Below are positions 11,365 through 23,867 of a DNA stretch of 64,000 nucleotides, piece by piece. The stretch's first letter is position 1, and each line of letters opens with the position of its first letter. A program made the translations under genes and the position numbers. The notes under the pieces were generated by a model, which searched no databases, had not been told where the DNA came from, and saw only the letters and a program-made list of their open reading frames with translations. Source of the stretch: Imbricaverruca yamaguchii (taxonomy: Eukaryota; Arthropoda; Thecostraca; Neoverrucidae); contig JAOTOL010001636.1 in NCBI GenBank assembly GCA_034440575.1, positions 1,150,501 through 1,214,500 on the forward strand, given 5' to 3'.

Positions 11365-12858
11365 ATCTCCATAGTGGCCAGCTCAGGTCGCGAGTGGTGC
11401 CGTTGCTGTATTCGCTCCCGAAGCCGTCACCGTAGGCTCCTGCGACGTCATTAGCGCGGGTGGCATCTCAGCCGAGACCACCATCAGTAGTAGCCTTATC
11501 CGCTGGCGTGTGTTCTCCCTTGCCGCCCCGGTTCAGTACACAGGATCGAGTTCAAGCCGCCCTGCGACAGAGACGGTCACCACGTGTGCGCCGATCACTC
11601 GTCCATTAAGGCTGCGATGCAAGTGATTAATGAACGCAGGCAAAGCCACAAGTGGATGATTCTTATATTGTTGGTTCATGATGTTTTTTTCCAGCCACAG
11701 TTCCCTCACTGGACCGGCGTGAGCTGCCCGGGAATTTCGGTACCTGTAACTGGGAGCAAGTAGTCTGCAGTTTTTAGTAGTTATTGGCGCCACTGCGCGG
11801 CCATCGGTCGGCCACGCAGGTCATTGTGCTGCTGCCGTCGTTACTTGCTTCTGTTATCAGTTCGCGATACATTCGTACTTGAAATACGTATGCGCAAATA
11901 CACGTGAAAGTTGTACTACGAATATATTCGTACGCGACATATTCGTATTCGGGGAGTTGTATGAACCAGGCAAGAAGGATGCTACATCTGCAGTTGGGTC
12001 GGAGGTGCTGTTTTTATGCAATTTTCCAATTTGTGACTTGTATTCACAAGGACAGGTGCAGCAAGCTTCCTGCATACAGACATAGCGAACAGATTTCAGC
12101 ACCGGGCATGGACAAACAGTCCCTGCCACACCCATTTGTTGTGTCCTGAGCACAGCCCACCTAGCGGCCGAGTGAGAAACTCGGGATTTCACGCCCAGCC
12201 GGCAGACAGGTCATCCGGTGACCCCGGCCGGCCGGCGGAGTGATGTGGCGTGAGGAGCCGAGAGCGGACTGTTGTCGGAGCGTTGGATCGTGCTTCGCGT
12301 GGATGTAATACTAAGTGTCTTGCCCGCCGCTGGTGCGTGTCTGTGACCGATCGGAAGAGGAAGGAAGGGATAGAACACTTGGCGACCAGGATAGTTCGGA
12401 ATCGCGGAGGACTGCATACCTGTTCGGACTGGCGGGTGCTGCGTTTGGTCGTGACGCGCCTGTGCGCCTGCCGGAGGGCTGCGTTTGGTGAGGAGACGCA
12501 CCTGTTGCAGGCACTGCGGAGCGTTCTACCCGCGGTGTCGTGCGTGCGAGTCACCGGGACGAGGCGTCTGATTGTGGCAGAGCCGCTGGAAACGTCTCGC
12601 GGATCGTCCCGCGTCGTACGTGGACGAGGTGGCCGCCATTTTTTCCGTCCCGACGTCCCCGCTGCGTGTATGGCGGGACAGTGCTCGACTCGCGCGTAGG
12701 CGCAAGGAAGAACGCCGCAGGCGCTCCCAGCTGCAACGCGACCTGAACGAAGGCCAGTGGCTGCGGGGGTGTGGTGGTGCGTTCTGTGCGGTGCTGTGCG
12801 TGCTTAGCGCATCTGGGAGGACTGCAGATCGGCTGCTGTGACGCCGTGACCACATCGC
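11365..12858. other. GC-rich leader region upstream of gypsy element 1
   Basis: GC content rises sharply from about 11270. The sequence TTGGCGACCAGGAT near 12380 resembles the leader found just after the primer-binding site in many animal Ty3/gypsy elements. I could not delimit an LTR here or find a matching 3' copy. No cellular exon is supported. Confidence 0.4.
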
Positions 12859-14000
12859 ATGGCTACTGCTGCTCTGGGTCTGCCGGGTGGCACCTTATCA
12901 GATCGGCCATGACTTCGAGCGGTGGCTACACAGCGTCGAAGTCTACTTGGCCGCACTGGACATTGTGGCTGAGGGGCGGAAGACGGCAGTGCTCCTGCAT
13001 TTGCTGGGTCCTGAATTGCAGGAGGTTTATACCACGCTACCAGCACCTCACGGGGTGCAAGGGAGTATGCTACATGCGTCTCCAAGCTACGGACTTACCT
13101 TGCACCAGATCGTAATGCCATCGCTGTGAGGATGGCGTTCCGGCGCATACGGATGCAAGAGGGGGAATCATTTGAAGGCTTCCTCGCACGGCTGCGGGTG
13201 CGGCAGGGAGGTGTAACTTCCCTGGTGAGCAGCTCACAAACGAGCTCAGGGATCAGGCCATCGCAGGCAGCAGGTCTCGCCTGCAGGAGAAGCTGCTCCA
13301 GCGTGCTGCTGAGAAGGGTGATGGGTTGACCCTACAGGAAGTGGCTGCCCTGGTGCGGGCAACTGAGCAGACGCAAAAGCTGGTACTGGAGATGCAGCAG
13401 GCCAGTGTGGCGGAGTACCAGCCACAACAGCATGTTCAGGCAGTTCAGCCACAGCGAAGGCCGCAACCAGCGCCAGGTAGGGCCCTGACAGGTGACAAGA
13501 AGGCCTGCTTCAAGTGTGGGCAGTACGGACATAGGAAGCGGGACTGCCCGGAGGAGGCAGGGCAGAGAAGGTTCAAGGGTCTGCGGTGTTTCGAGTGTGG
13601 ACGGATTGGACATATGAGTCGCAACTGCCATCAGCAGAGCAAGGTGAAGCTGGTGCAGCAGAGCAGTGGCGAGGAGACCAAAGCTGGCGATTGGCAAGTG
13701 AATGCCATTCTGCCCGAAGGGGCGGAGTATGCCAAGGTCCGGGTCAACGGGCAGCATCTGACCATGCTAGTGGACACTGGGTCTCCAGTAAGCATTGTCA
13801 GCAACTGCACAGCCCTCCCTGCCCTCAAGCTGCGACCCTGTAGGCTGCGACTGACCTCCTTCACAGGCCAGACCATCCGCCTGCGGGGCGAGGGGAGGTG
13901 CTGGTGCAGGCAGGTGGTCAGTCGGTGCGCCTGCGTCTGGTGGTGTCGGACATCGGTCCACACCGCCCTCTGTTGGGACGGGAGTGGCTCAAGGTGCTGA
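12859..14000 (+). pseudogene. gypsy 1 gag with two CCHC knuckles and protease start
   Basis: gag begins around the ATG at 12859 and shifts frame at least twice before 13326. The capsid-like part contains GHDFERWLHSVEVYL and EGESFEGFLARLR. Two zinc knuckles follow, CFKCGQYGHRKRDC (about 13508-13549) and CFECGRIGHMSRNC (about 13586-13627), which would bind the element's RNA. The protease active site LVDTGSPVS lies near 13770. Frame lesions mean no functional polyprotein. Confidence 0.85.
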
Positions 14001-15116
14001 AGAAGAGGTCAGAGCTTGATGCACCTGCGGTTTGCCCAGTGATGCCCGGGCTGACACTGCAACAGGTGATTGAACGACACAAGAGTGTGTTCGGGGAGGA
14101 GTTGGGCAGGATTCCCACCAAGGTGTCACTGAAGCTGAAGCCGGGGGCCCAGCCAGTGTACCGGCGGGCCAGGCCTGTTCCCTTCGCCCTCCAGGATGCC
14201 ATCGAGCGCGAGCTGGACAGATGGGTTAGCCAGGGCATAGCAGAGAAGGTGCAGCCTGGCGACTTCTCTGGCTGGGGCACACCTCTGGTGCCTATCCCCA
14301 AGCAAGATGGAGTGCGACTGTGTGCAGACTACCGGATCACAGTCAACCCTCAGCTGGAGCCATTGAAGTACCCGATGCCCACGCCAGAGGCGCTCTTCGC
14401 CAGCATCAAGGGCAAGAAGTTTGCCAGTTGGACTGTCGGAACGCTTATTTGCAGTGCGAGCTGGACGACAAATCCAAGGACGTGATGACAGTCACCACGC
14501 ACCGAGGTGCGTTCCGTATGAACCGACTGCCCTACGGCATCAGCATCTGTGGGGCGGTGTTTCAGGCCATCATGGACCGTGTGCTGGATGGTCTCCCGGG
14601 GTTGTGAGCTACCTCGACGACATCCTGGTCACGGCATACAGTGACCGTGAGCTACTCCAGCGGTTGGACAGGGTCCTAACGCGACTGGAGGACAACGGAA
14701 TGCGGCTCAAGAAGGAAAAGTGCGAGTTTGACTTGCATGAGGTGGTGTACCTCGGGTGGAGGGTGTCGGCAACAGGATTGCGCCCTCTGGAGGAGAAGAC
14801 CAGCGCCATCAAGCGGGCACCGGAACCGCAGAACGTCCACCAGCTGAAGTCTCTGATCGGCTCCATCAGCTACTACCAGCGGCTGTTGCCAAACCTGGCG
14901 ACGGTCCTGGCTCCGCTGTACGCTCTGCTGAAGAAGGACGTGAAGTGGAAGTGGACCGAAGCCTGCTCAGCGACCGTGACCCGCATAAAGCAGATGCTGG
15001 TAACAGCACCGGTTCTGGTGCGGTACGATCCGGCTCTGCCTCTGCGGCTGGTCACAGACGCTAGCTCAACCGGCCTGGGAGCGGCTCTGGTCCAGGCGAT
15101 GCCGGATGGGATGTAA
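13898..15116 (+). pseudogene. gypsy 1 reverse transcriptase
   Basis: The RT lies in three overlapping frames (13898-14485, 14320-14607, 14421-15116), so it carries at least two frameshifts. Recognisable blocks are GWGTPLVPIPKQDG, LCADYR, the NRLPYGI segment, and SYLDDILV around 14607-14630 with the catalytic YLDD. RNase H begins with LRLVTDASSTGLGAALVQ near 15050. Confidence 0.88.
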
Positions 15117-15172
15117 CGACCAGTACAATACGCTTCGGACCCTGAGCCCCACTGGAGCGCAAGTACGCCCAA

Positions 15173-16490
15173 GTGGAGAAGGAGGCACTGGCCGTGTCCT
15201 TCGGGGTCAAACGGTTCCACCAGTTTGTCTTCGGGCGGCCATTCACCCTGGTGGTGGACAACAGGACTCTGTCACGGATCTTAAGCCCTGACCGGGAGCT
15301 GCCGTGCCTGGCCGCGGCACGTTGCAGCGCTACGCGCTCCAGCTGCCTGCATATCAGTACCGGGTGGAGCGTGCGACGACTCGCATCGCATCGTCCACTA
15401 CGTCGCACCGATGCGATGAGGGTAGTGGACACCCTGTCGCGGCTGCCGGTCTCCAACCCGGCGGACGAGCGGGCGGCGGCAGAAGAGGAGGCGGAGCATG
15501 GCAGTGGCTGCGTGCTTTTCGTCGCGGACGATGGACCAGCTCTGACTGCACGCGACATCGCCACGGCCACGCGGCGGGATCCAGTGCTCGCCCGAGTACT
15601 GGCGGCGGTGCGATCCGGCTGGCCGGCGGTGGTGGACCCCGACCTTGTTCCGTTCAAGACTAGACAAGAGGAACTCTCCACAGACGCCGACTGGGTGCTC
15701 TGGGGCGGTCGGGTCGCGGTGCCGCGCGGGCTTAGGAGTGCCGTGAAGAAGGAGCTTGCACGAAGGGCACTTCGGATCCACGAAAATGAAGCAGCTGTCG
15801 CGTCGGTTCGTCTGGTGGCCGGGGCTGGACGCCGAGCTCGAGGCGCTGGCGCGCGACTGCGACGCCTGCGCCGCCAGGAGGGCAGCGCCCCTCACGCGGC
15901 TCGGCACGCCTGGGAGACCGCCAGCTGGCCATGGCAGCGGATCCATGCCGACTTAATGGGCCCGATGTTGGGCTGTAGCTTCCTCGTCGTCGTGGACAGC
16001 TATTCCAAGTGGCTGGAGGCGGTACCGATGACGACAACGACGGCCGGCCGGACAGTGGCCGTAATGAGGAACATGTTCGCTCGGCTGGGGCTGCCACTGC
16101 AAGTAATAACTGACAACGGCCCTCAGTTCGCCAGCCACGAGTTCGCCATTTTCATGCGAGCCAACGGCATTCGACACATTCGCGTCGCTCCGTACCACGC
16201 CTCATCAAACGGGTTAGCGGAGCGGGCGGTCGGCACATTGAAGAACGCTCTGAGGACGACTGTGGCTGCGGCGGCGGAGTGGACCTCGCGTTGGCCCGCG
16301 CTCTGATGGCCTATAGGGCGACTCCGCATGCGGCCACAGGGCGTACGCCAGCAGAAATGCTGTACGGCCGGGACATCCGCACACGGCTAAACCTGCTGGT
16401 GCTGAGTGCGGACACAGCCCTGCAAGGGGCCGGCCAGCGGCTGCAGGAATCATCAGGTGGCAGGTGGAGAGAATTTCGGGCTAGGAGCAG
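15173..16490 (+). pseudogene. gypsy 1 RNase H end and integrase
   Basis: The frame 15173-16306 carries the end of RNase H (EKEALAVSFGVKRFHQFVFGR) and the integrase core with ITDNGPQFASHEF near 16110. The zinc-binding H2C2 part (HEGHFGSTKM...FVWWPG...CDACAA) lies in another frame at 15756-15870, so a frameshift pair separates them. The copy ends shortly after ALMAYRATPHAATG...TPAEMLYG and lacks a clear 3' LTR. Confidence 0.87.
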
Positions 16491-16749
16491 CCGTGTGGGC
16501 GCGGTGTTACACCATTATTTCCACAACTATCCACCAATATATGCAGACTGCATATGCACCCACAAACCAAACGTGCACATTCAATCACGTGTAGGCTTAT
16601 GGTTAACACTAGTCCATATTGTTCCATACTTATGGACCGGGAAGCAGATATTTGACAAAGAAATATTCAAGTTGTAAAGGGCTGCGCATTTGCAGTGCCT
16701 TTGTTGTGGCCCACTGGTGCAGATTGGTTTTGTACCCTTAATGCACCAG

Positions 16750-16750
<1 letters not shown>

Positions 16751-16806
<56 letters not shown>
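16751..16806. repeat. (AT)n microsatellite
   Basis: About 27 uninterrupted AT dinucleotides. Confidence 0.98.
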
Positions 16807-16809
<3 letters not shown>

Positions 16810-16811
<2 letters not shown>

Positions 16812-18375
16812 AATATATGTTACGTCGGCTGTCTGAGGGCCCTCCATCCGAAGGGGGCCTGCAGCAGAGTAAGGAGCCTCTTGCTCCCGCTATATGGTGC
16901 CTCCTGTCGGTGACGGGTCCAAGGAGGGAAGTTGGGGCATGCCCCCCCCCCCCCGTTGAAGGTAGCGCCTCTTCAACCAGGAAAATGCGTCCCTCCGAGA
17001 AGTCTCGAGTGAACCTCATCATCGAATTTTCCAGGCAGAGGCGCCCCTCGGCAGGAAAGGCACCCCTCAAGATACTTTCGCGGTGGCACCGATCTAGACA
17101 CGTGTCCCCTCCCCTGATGGCAATTCTCGAATCCGCCCCTGCCTTCTGTGGCAGTTATGGGTTCTCCATGGCGGCTATGGGACCTCTTATAACGACAGTG
17201 GGCCTCCTGTTGCGGTCTGTGGGCGTGGTTGGATCATTTCAAGCCACTGAGGGGAAGAAACTATGGCGGACTTAGCCCCCGCCCCCGAACTGCCCTTTCT
17301 TCCGCTTCCGAACGAGGGTGACAACCTGGCGGGGTAAAATGGACGGTAGAGAGAGCCTATCAATATCGGGAAAAATCCCTGTATTTTGGAGGCACTTGAT
17401 GGTCAGCCTGCTGGAAATGACACTTTGTTGGGCAGGTCGATTGCTACTAGGCCATTTGAGATCCATTTTGATGAAGCTGAAGAATTGGTCTTTCAATTGG
17501 CATACGTCAAAGTACTCTGTACCACCATAAAACGTGCAAGATAGCGTAGAGAAAATTGGTAAAATTGCATGTAATCCAACGGTGAAGGGAAGCCTTCAAG
17601 CCCGCTACCAAATAACTTCGTGGGGGCCGGAAATATCCGCGTGGTTTGCGACAGGAACAACTAGTGGGGGTTAGTGGAGCCACGGAAACATAACTAGACT
17701 TTAGCCTGCATAGTGTTCATTGGAGGAAATTAGTTGATTAATATATAAAATGTATGCATTTATTTAAATTATTATTAGTGTATGCATAAATTGTAAAATG
17801 CACTTTCAGAATATGTTTGGAAAACTGGCGAGGAGTAGCCCAAGAGAAACTTCCGTGGTTCAAGCTCGGCCCATTCGTCGATTGAGCTGCCGGTGGTCGG
17901 CCGCGTTTTTGCGCTCCCGTGGCGAGAGAAACCTGTGAGTATAATATTAGGCACAGATGGTTAGTGGAGGAAGGATTTGTTCTATTGTAGCCCTAGTTCA
18001 AGGAGGAGAGATTGTCTAATTGTTTTATTAGACATCCTAGGTATTCTGAGCTAGAATTAGCTGTCGGCCACGTGGCTTAGGTTTCTGTTAGCACAGAGGA
18101 ATAAGTTGTCTACTTGGTGTTTACGTTAAGACAAAATAGTGTGATGGACTACGCTGGGTGGCAATTGAATTATCGATCGGCCAGGTGAATGCGTCGTGGA
18201 CGGGTGGCGCGGCAGCGTGGCTTAGGCTTCTGTATTGTAGAGTAAGTTCACCTTTCATGTTGAGGTTTATGATCTTGCTTAAGACTGAGATAGCTGGCTT
18301 AAGTCTCTAGGTGTATGTTCATATACTGATGGAATTGTAGACATGAAGCTTTTTAAAAAATATATTAGGGAAGAG
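16810..18375. other. non-coding stretch
   Basis: No gene supported. Contains a C run near 16950. An element of the type CGTGGCTTAGG(T/C)TTCTGT occurs twice, near 18071 and 18217. Confidence 0.55.
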
Positions 18376-18378
18376 GGG

Positions 18379-18902
18379 GCATCTGAACACAGTATTTCCT
18401 GAACACCTACCTTTTGATGTTTCCCTCATGTTCAGTACATAAATAACAAATATTATGGTATTCAGAAATGATGAAGTATCTACCAAGATATGAATGTCTG
18501 ATTGCGTATATGCACAAATTGGCAGAACTATAGTTCTGCCAATTTGTGCAGAGCAATTGCTTTAAGAAAACAATGGGGTAGTGATTTACTTTTTTGCAAT
18601 TACACCAGCATATTTTAGACATTACTAATAGCTTGTACCACAATTGATAGTGAGGATTCCTGCACAGCATTTTCCTGTTGAGAATACAGCACACCACACC
18701 ACTACAAAATAATTATCTATTTTAAAGTTGCTCTTTACAAGTGGTTGGATGATTTTCATTGAAAGGAATTGGCTGAATATGGATAGCTTGTTCATTTTTG
18801 TATTCAGTAAATACAGTGGAATTACTGGTTCAGCCATACAAAAGCAACAGTGGGGCTATCTGTTGCATGGTGCCTTAAGTGTTCAACTCCTCTCCCCCTA
18901 TT
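18379..18902 (+). repeat. diverged dispersed repeat, copy A
   Basis: About 520 bp are alignable by eye with 63174-63697 in the same orientation. Shared blocks include CATAAATAACAAA, GTCTGATTGC, ATGGATAGCTTGTTCATTTTTGT and a final pyrimidine-rich CTCTNCCCCTA. Divergence is considerable, with many indels. The family is unknown and no coding capacity is conserved between the copies. Confidence 0.75.
18511..18550. repeat. perfect 40-bp palindrome
   Basis: The left half TGCACAAATTGGCAGAACTA is followed directly by its exact reverse complement with no spacer. It lies inside dispersed-repeat copy A and is absent from copy B. Confidence 0.97.
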
Positions 18903-20137
18903 TAGCTTGGGTCTAGTTTTAGTAGCTACAATTATATTTGTTTAGTTTGTGTGAGCAGATACATGCTTTGTTTATTCAGTTAATGTTGCTGGATCAGGTG
19001 TTCATATCAAAATGGACTGATCATGATCCAGTACAATAAACTAGATGGCTCATTCACTGATCAGTTACATTAGTTACTAGCTAGGTTTATAACTTGGTTA
19101 ACAAAGGTACCTTAACTAGCAGGGTGGAAATTGTGGCAATTAAGAGATTTCATCTCTTGAAACATTTTTGCACTCCAGATTCATACTAGATATAATGGGC
19201 TCCACATGTACTCTGACAAACATGCAGAAGGAACAAAAATACCACTAAAAACTAATAGGAGATTGATTAAAACATCCACCAAACATGTTATTCTACTTGT
19301 TATTACCAAATAGACCAAATCACTTCACACCATCAAGCACACAAACACCTGAGCACACACCAGACCAAACCACAACCAGCAGAGATCCCAACAATGTGCC
19401 AGACCTATGTGACTGCACCAAACAGTGGCTTCCAATTGCTACAGATATGGCTGATGCGTCTAGAAACCTGCTTTCGAGCCACCCTATAGTGAGAAAACTG
19501 ACTTTTAAGAGACAACTTCCAGAGTCCTGTAGGCCACCTATCAGAATTTGCTTAGTTAGCATTTTCTGTTCTGAAAACTTAGTAATAAGTATAGGAAAAA
19601 TGGATAGTGACTGGGAGGGGGGTTGTAAGTTGGTAATCTTTAAGTATTGCCCCTTGCACATTTACATGATGGGTAACAGTGCATTATGGTGTGCATGTAT
19701 GCAAGACCCATGTGGGTTTATGTCAAGTCTATGATGAATACTGTGGTTTATGGTGGTATTGTTCATCTATATACACATGTATGTGCTCAGGTACTTATGG
19801 CTGCATGCCCCTGGCATCCTGGTATTCCAGTCTGCATAATTTCTTGATTTGACTGGTTGTTTTGGATGCAAAAGTGTATGTTGCTGAGCTCAATGGTTAC
19901 TGATGCAGTATGTGACCTGGGTTCTATAACAAACAGCCACCAATGTGTATTGCAGTATGGGCATCCAGCTTTAATAGTTTGGGTAGGCAATTACTAGTCT
20001 AGGTTTGTATGGTCCATTCATATATTGTAAAGTAGAATTAGTCTTGCTTTTTGTATCAGTTAACCTCCACAGTGAAAATGGTTTTGTTCGGAAGAAACTG
20101 CATTACCCTCTAATTATTCACAACACATTTGACTAGT
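18903..20137. other. non-coding stretch
   Basis: No recognisable exon, RNA or repeat; ORFs at 19285-19734 on both strands look like chance. Confidence 0.55.
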
Positions 20138-20243
20138 GCTGCCCAGGACATTTCTGAATCCTGTGGCCCACCAGTGAAAGTGTGTGCAGTGCCATCAGCA
20201 GTGAATGTCCATAGTGTGTTGTGAACCACCCAATAAACAAGTC
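20138..20243 (+). mobile_element. decayed, 5'-truncated SINE of family 1
   Basis: Matches the body and tail of the family-1 SINE (CCCAGGACATTTCTGAATCC ... GTGAACCACCCAATAAAC) but lacks the tRNA-like head. It is clearly older than the copies at 4211 and 48536. Confidence 0.8.
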
Positions 20244-20552
20244 TAACTGAACTGTCCACAAGAATGTGTCACTGTTGTGCTGGTTTATAGTGGTGATTTA
20301 ACCTTACAGCAAAGGCCACATACATAGTGGGCTACCAGAATGCCACTGCACATCCTGCTGGCCAGGTGGCAGCAAAGACATAGTTACCCTGCAGCTGTTG
20401 CCACCCAGTCCTGCACTTGTCTGAGCCAAGCCACAGCTGCTACTGCCAACAAAAGTTAGTCCCCATCAGGTGCTACTCATCTGTTGGATGGCATGGAGTG
20501 TTGCTCAATGCTACCTCATATATTCAGTGCCAATGCTGTGCCATCTCAAATG

Positions 20553-20632
20553 GTTGTGTATATATGATATATATACATATATAGATGGTTGTGGTTGTGT
20601 ATATATGATATATAATATATATAGATGCATGC
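20553..20632. repeat. short tandem duplication of TA-rich sequence
   Basis: GGTTGTGTATATATGATATAT occurs twice within 80 bp, with ATATAGAT after each copy. Confidence 0.75.
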
Positions 20633-20654
20633 ATATATGCACACAATGTATGTG

Positions 20655-21050
20655 CAGTAAGGTGGCACTTGGTATGGGTGTGAATTTTCAACTTTTGAAT
20701 TTCGACCTCATTTGTACCATATTTTGTATGGATGAGGAAACTCTAAATATGGAATTTCAGCCAGATCCGATAATGTTTAGACCTGGTGCCATGACCTTCA
20801 AGTTTTATACATACACTAGCTGAAAATGTAGTAGTACATATGAACATATGTACTAATAATTCTTCATTTTCAGCTAGTGTATATGTAGGTTTTTCATATG
20901 GTGTATGTATAAAACTTCAAGGTCTTGGCATGAGGTCTAAATATTATCCGATCTGGCTGAAATTTCATATTTAGCATTTCCTCATCCATACAAACTACCA
21001 GGCAAATGAGAGGTTCAAAATTCGAGCATTGAGAAAATAAGTGCCACAGT
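20655..21050. mobile_element. foldback/MITE-like element with long inverted arms
   Basis: The left arm (about 20655-20826) is matched by its reverse complement in the right arm (about 20874-21050) around a central loop of roughly 45 bp. The outer ends are GTGGCACTT and AAGTGCCAC. Both outer flanks carry AGTAA, a possible 5-bp target duplication. Arms differ by small indels. There is no ORF, so it would be a non-autonomous DNA transposon or a foldback element. Confidence 0.8.
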
Positions 21051-21054
21051 AATG

Positions 21055-22710
21055 TGCTGGTATATTATTTGTCAGAATCCCTGGTCCACAGAAGTCAGCT
21101 GCCAGCCTGGGCTTCCGGTCGGCCGTGTTATGTCTGTGGCAGATGAGGGCCGGCTCAGCCCGTGTCGCGTGGTCGCCGTTCTGGCGCACCTGCGTCGCGT
21201 GGCCGCCGTGCTTGCCCCGAGAGTAGGGCCAGTTGCCTGTCCATGGGTCTGGCTCTTAGTTTGTGGGCACACATTTAAGTTTGTGGTTGTGATCCCTCAG
21301 AACTACAGTCTATGATATCTTGTAGGTGTGTATGCATTATATTTATATAACGTGTTTAGATTGTTAGTGAATTTGTTCTGGGATTGTGGGACTTGTATGA
21401 CATGTCCATTTCTGTGCACTTCCAGACACCAATGGCTATGATGCAGTGTTGTGCAATGCTGTGCATCCAACAGTGGGTGCACACAGCACCCAACACCCAT
21501 AGGGCACTGCCATGTGGAATTCTGTGTGGTCCGGTGTCAGCGGTGCAATCAGCCAGAAGCCTAAGCAGTGGCAGCAACTGCATTATTGCAACATCTGCAA
21601 GATGAGCCGTGCCTGCCTGCAGGTGGGTCGCGCACGCCGCGGCGAGGTCCGTGCTACAGCTGCTGGTATTTCCCTGACACGCTGAAAGTGGTTGGGCTCC
21701 ACTAACCTCATTTGAACCACATTGAAATTTATATTAGTTTATTTTTCTTGGCTTGCTTGGCACCCTAGCTTTTCAGCTTTGTCCAGTATGTGACACAGTT
21801 GATATACAGTGGTGCAATAGGACAATGAGAACACTGAACATGGCAAAGGTGTAATTGTCATGTTCCAACATTCTCGCACATGCCTCGCGTAGGTGAGGTG
21901 ACTTCCATTATGATGTTGGGTATTGGTATACATCGAGGTTAGTTATACATTGATCACTGGGATGGCAGCAGTCAGTCCTGTCATTGAATCATTCAATGTT
22001 GCAAGGGTGGTGTGGTTGATCGTGCATTTTGCATGCATCCTGTAAAATTGTTTGCAATTTTTGTTTTGTGCAGTGCACAGTGCTTGGTGGGTGGAGTGTG
22101 GTTAGGCATATGTCATTTTTGAAAGCTTTGGTGCAGTTTGGTTTCAGTAAAATTTGGTTTATGAGCTTGGAATTAAGTATTTCTGGTCCATGGAATTTGT
22201 CATTTAGGGACAGCCTTTGCTTTGCATTTATCATTTTTGTGTTGCACCATCTGGCAAAATACTCGTTCACCATGTGCTTAAATGGCCCGCGATGTCACCG
22301 CGCTGAAAGCCACTCGGATAAATTAATTCGTCCATACATTTGCACTTGTCCATTCATCAAGTTTATTGTGCCCATGACATGCCCACTTTTCTTCTGTATT
22401 GGCATGTTGCCATTTTCCGTCTTGTTCTCCCATATCTATGCTAGGTATCATGCATGTATGTCATGCGTCAATGGCGAGATTGTGGAGCATGCACACAAAG
22501 TTGGTCATAAAAGAACCCAATGTTCTTCAACTGGAACATATGGTAGCCCACCCCCTGCAGCATTCTGGCTGTGCATATCCATGCAATTGTGTGTAATTGT
22601 ACCATAGCGTCTGCATTGGACAACAGCTGGGAGCATTCACTTGTGGTTTCGATCCTCCAGTCATTAGTGTTTTGTACAGGTGTTGACTTGACCTGATCCC
22701 ATTACGATAG
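21055..22710. other. mostly non-coding stretch
   Basis: A GC-rich patch at 21100-21240 has an open frame on the + strand, but its borders and product could not be supported. The rest is AT-rich with no recognised feature. Confidence 0.45.
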
Positions 22711-22879
22711 GTCGTGAAGCTGCACACTAAGCTTGGACCAATCCCCTCCACGGAGCTGGTGGTGGTGCCCGGCAAGATGGCCACCACCACTGCCAAGACC
22801 AGCGCAGCGGCCGCCACCACCGTGACCGAGGCTACCGAGACGGCCTGGGTGGTGGCCACTCCGGAGACAAACTTCATCG
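22711..22879 (+). CDS. ZFR: ZFR-like exon after the second zinc finger
   Basis: The exon starts after ATTACGATAG and ends at ATCG|GTCAGT; 169 nt, ending in phase 1. It begins VVKLHTKLG-PIPSTE, which matches the segment following the second C2H2 finger in the animal zinc-finger RNA-binding protein ZFR almost residue for residue, and at what I recall as an exon border of that gene. An alanine/threonine-rich linker of about 30 residues follows, ending TPETNFIG, like the low-complexity linker of ZFR. ZFR binds double-stranded RNA, acts in pre-mRNA processing and is mainly nuclear. The preceding finger exons were not found intact nearby. As exons further on are missing or broken, this is probably part of a decayed or partial ZFR copy rather than the main gene. 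Confidence 0.7.
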
Positions 22880-23867
22880 GTCAGTTTTCCGGCCGGCGCT
22901 CGTGTGCGTGGGTGTTGTGTTGTGTGTCGGTGGTGTCGAGAGGCGTGCCGGTATCTCCGGCCAGCGCTGCTGCGCTGATCGGTCGAAGTGTACGCGAGAG
23001 CCAGCTGCGCCGCGCGCCAATCGTTGCCGTCCGATCCGCTCATGGGTCCGGCGGTCGGCTGTTGTGCGGTACATGCGTGACGGTATAGGGTTTCCATATT
23101 TCTTAGTGGAAACTCCAATCCACTGTTCCACTCCACTCCACTGTAGTGTAGTGGAGTACAAAAATAGCTTTGCACTTCCTGACAAGTGTGGTACATGCAT
23201 GATCCCACTTGATACGCAGAGCATGAGTTGTTGCCACCAGGCTGTTTTGGATGTGATGGCTTCATGTTGGTTTAAAAATTGTGTTGCACCTTTTGACTGG
23301 AGTAAGTGAAATGTGGACTGGATGACTGGAAAACGAGGACCAGTGAGTTGCGTGGTGTGGTTTGGGGTGGCATTTGACTATGATGGTTAATCTGGGTTGG
23401 TCGAGTGTTTCCCAAAGTAGAGGCATGCAAGGGGTAGTTGTTGCTAACCATGTCTACTGCCAATTACAATATTTTTTGGTGAGATGAAGCTTGATTTACA
23501 ATGGCAGCTGCACCTGTTTTCATACTGACCCAGCATTGGTATTTAACTGCTGCTGCTGTAGTCTAAAAATGGCATATAAGTTGCTACTTGGAGATGTACA
23601 TATGTTCTGTGCATGAGCTGGTATGGTCAGTGTCCTGAAATTGATCTTCAAAACCTGAAGCTTTGAAGATCAATGCAGGACACTGATCATGCAGCTTTTC
23701 CATGTAAATTGAAAAGCTGCACTTAATGATGTAAAGACAGTGATATCAAAAAGCTGTCCGTGTGTGCCTCCACTCAATCTTCGGAATTTCATGACTGGGA
23801 TTAAGGTTGGGTAAGTATTTATGTATTTTCCGTGACGTGATTAATTGATTGCTTCGTGCCTTTCCAG
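22880..23867. other. presumed intron; expected third-finger exon not found
   Basis: The ZFR exons for the third finger (the FHCKLCxCxFND region) and the coiled region after it should lie here but I see no trace of them. The first 200 bp are GC-rich. Two hairpins lie at 23627-23687 and 23691-23720. Confidence 0.5.
23627..23720. repeat. two adjacent inverted repeats
   Basis: The first pairs CAGTGTCCTGAAATTGATCT with AGATCAATGCAGGACACTG around a loop containing AAACCTGAAGCTTTG. The second pairs GCAGCTTTT (23691-23699) with AAAAGCTGC (23712-23720). Confidence 0.85.

Larger units (their letters stand above)
12859..16490 (+). mobile_element. decayed Ty3/gypsy LTR retrotransposon 1
   Basis: gag, protease, reverse transcriptase, RNase H and integrase follow in the normal gypsy order on the + strand, broken by several frameshifts. 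Neither LTR was identified; the 3' end fades out near 16490, soon after the integrase core, so the copy appears truncated. Base composition is much more GC-rich than the flanks. Confidence 0.9.

Noticed and set aside
12250..12855. Overlapping GC-rich ORFs on both strands before gypsy 1
   Set aside because: Open frames on all strands reflect composition; no gag homology until about 12859.
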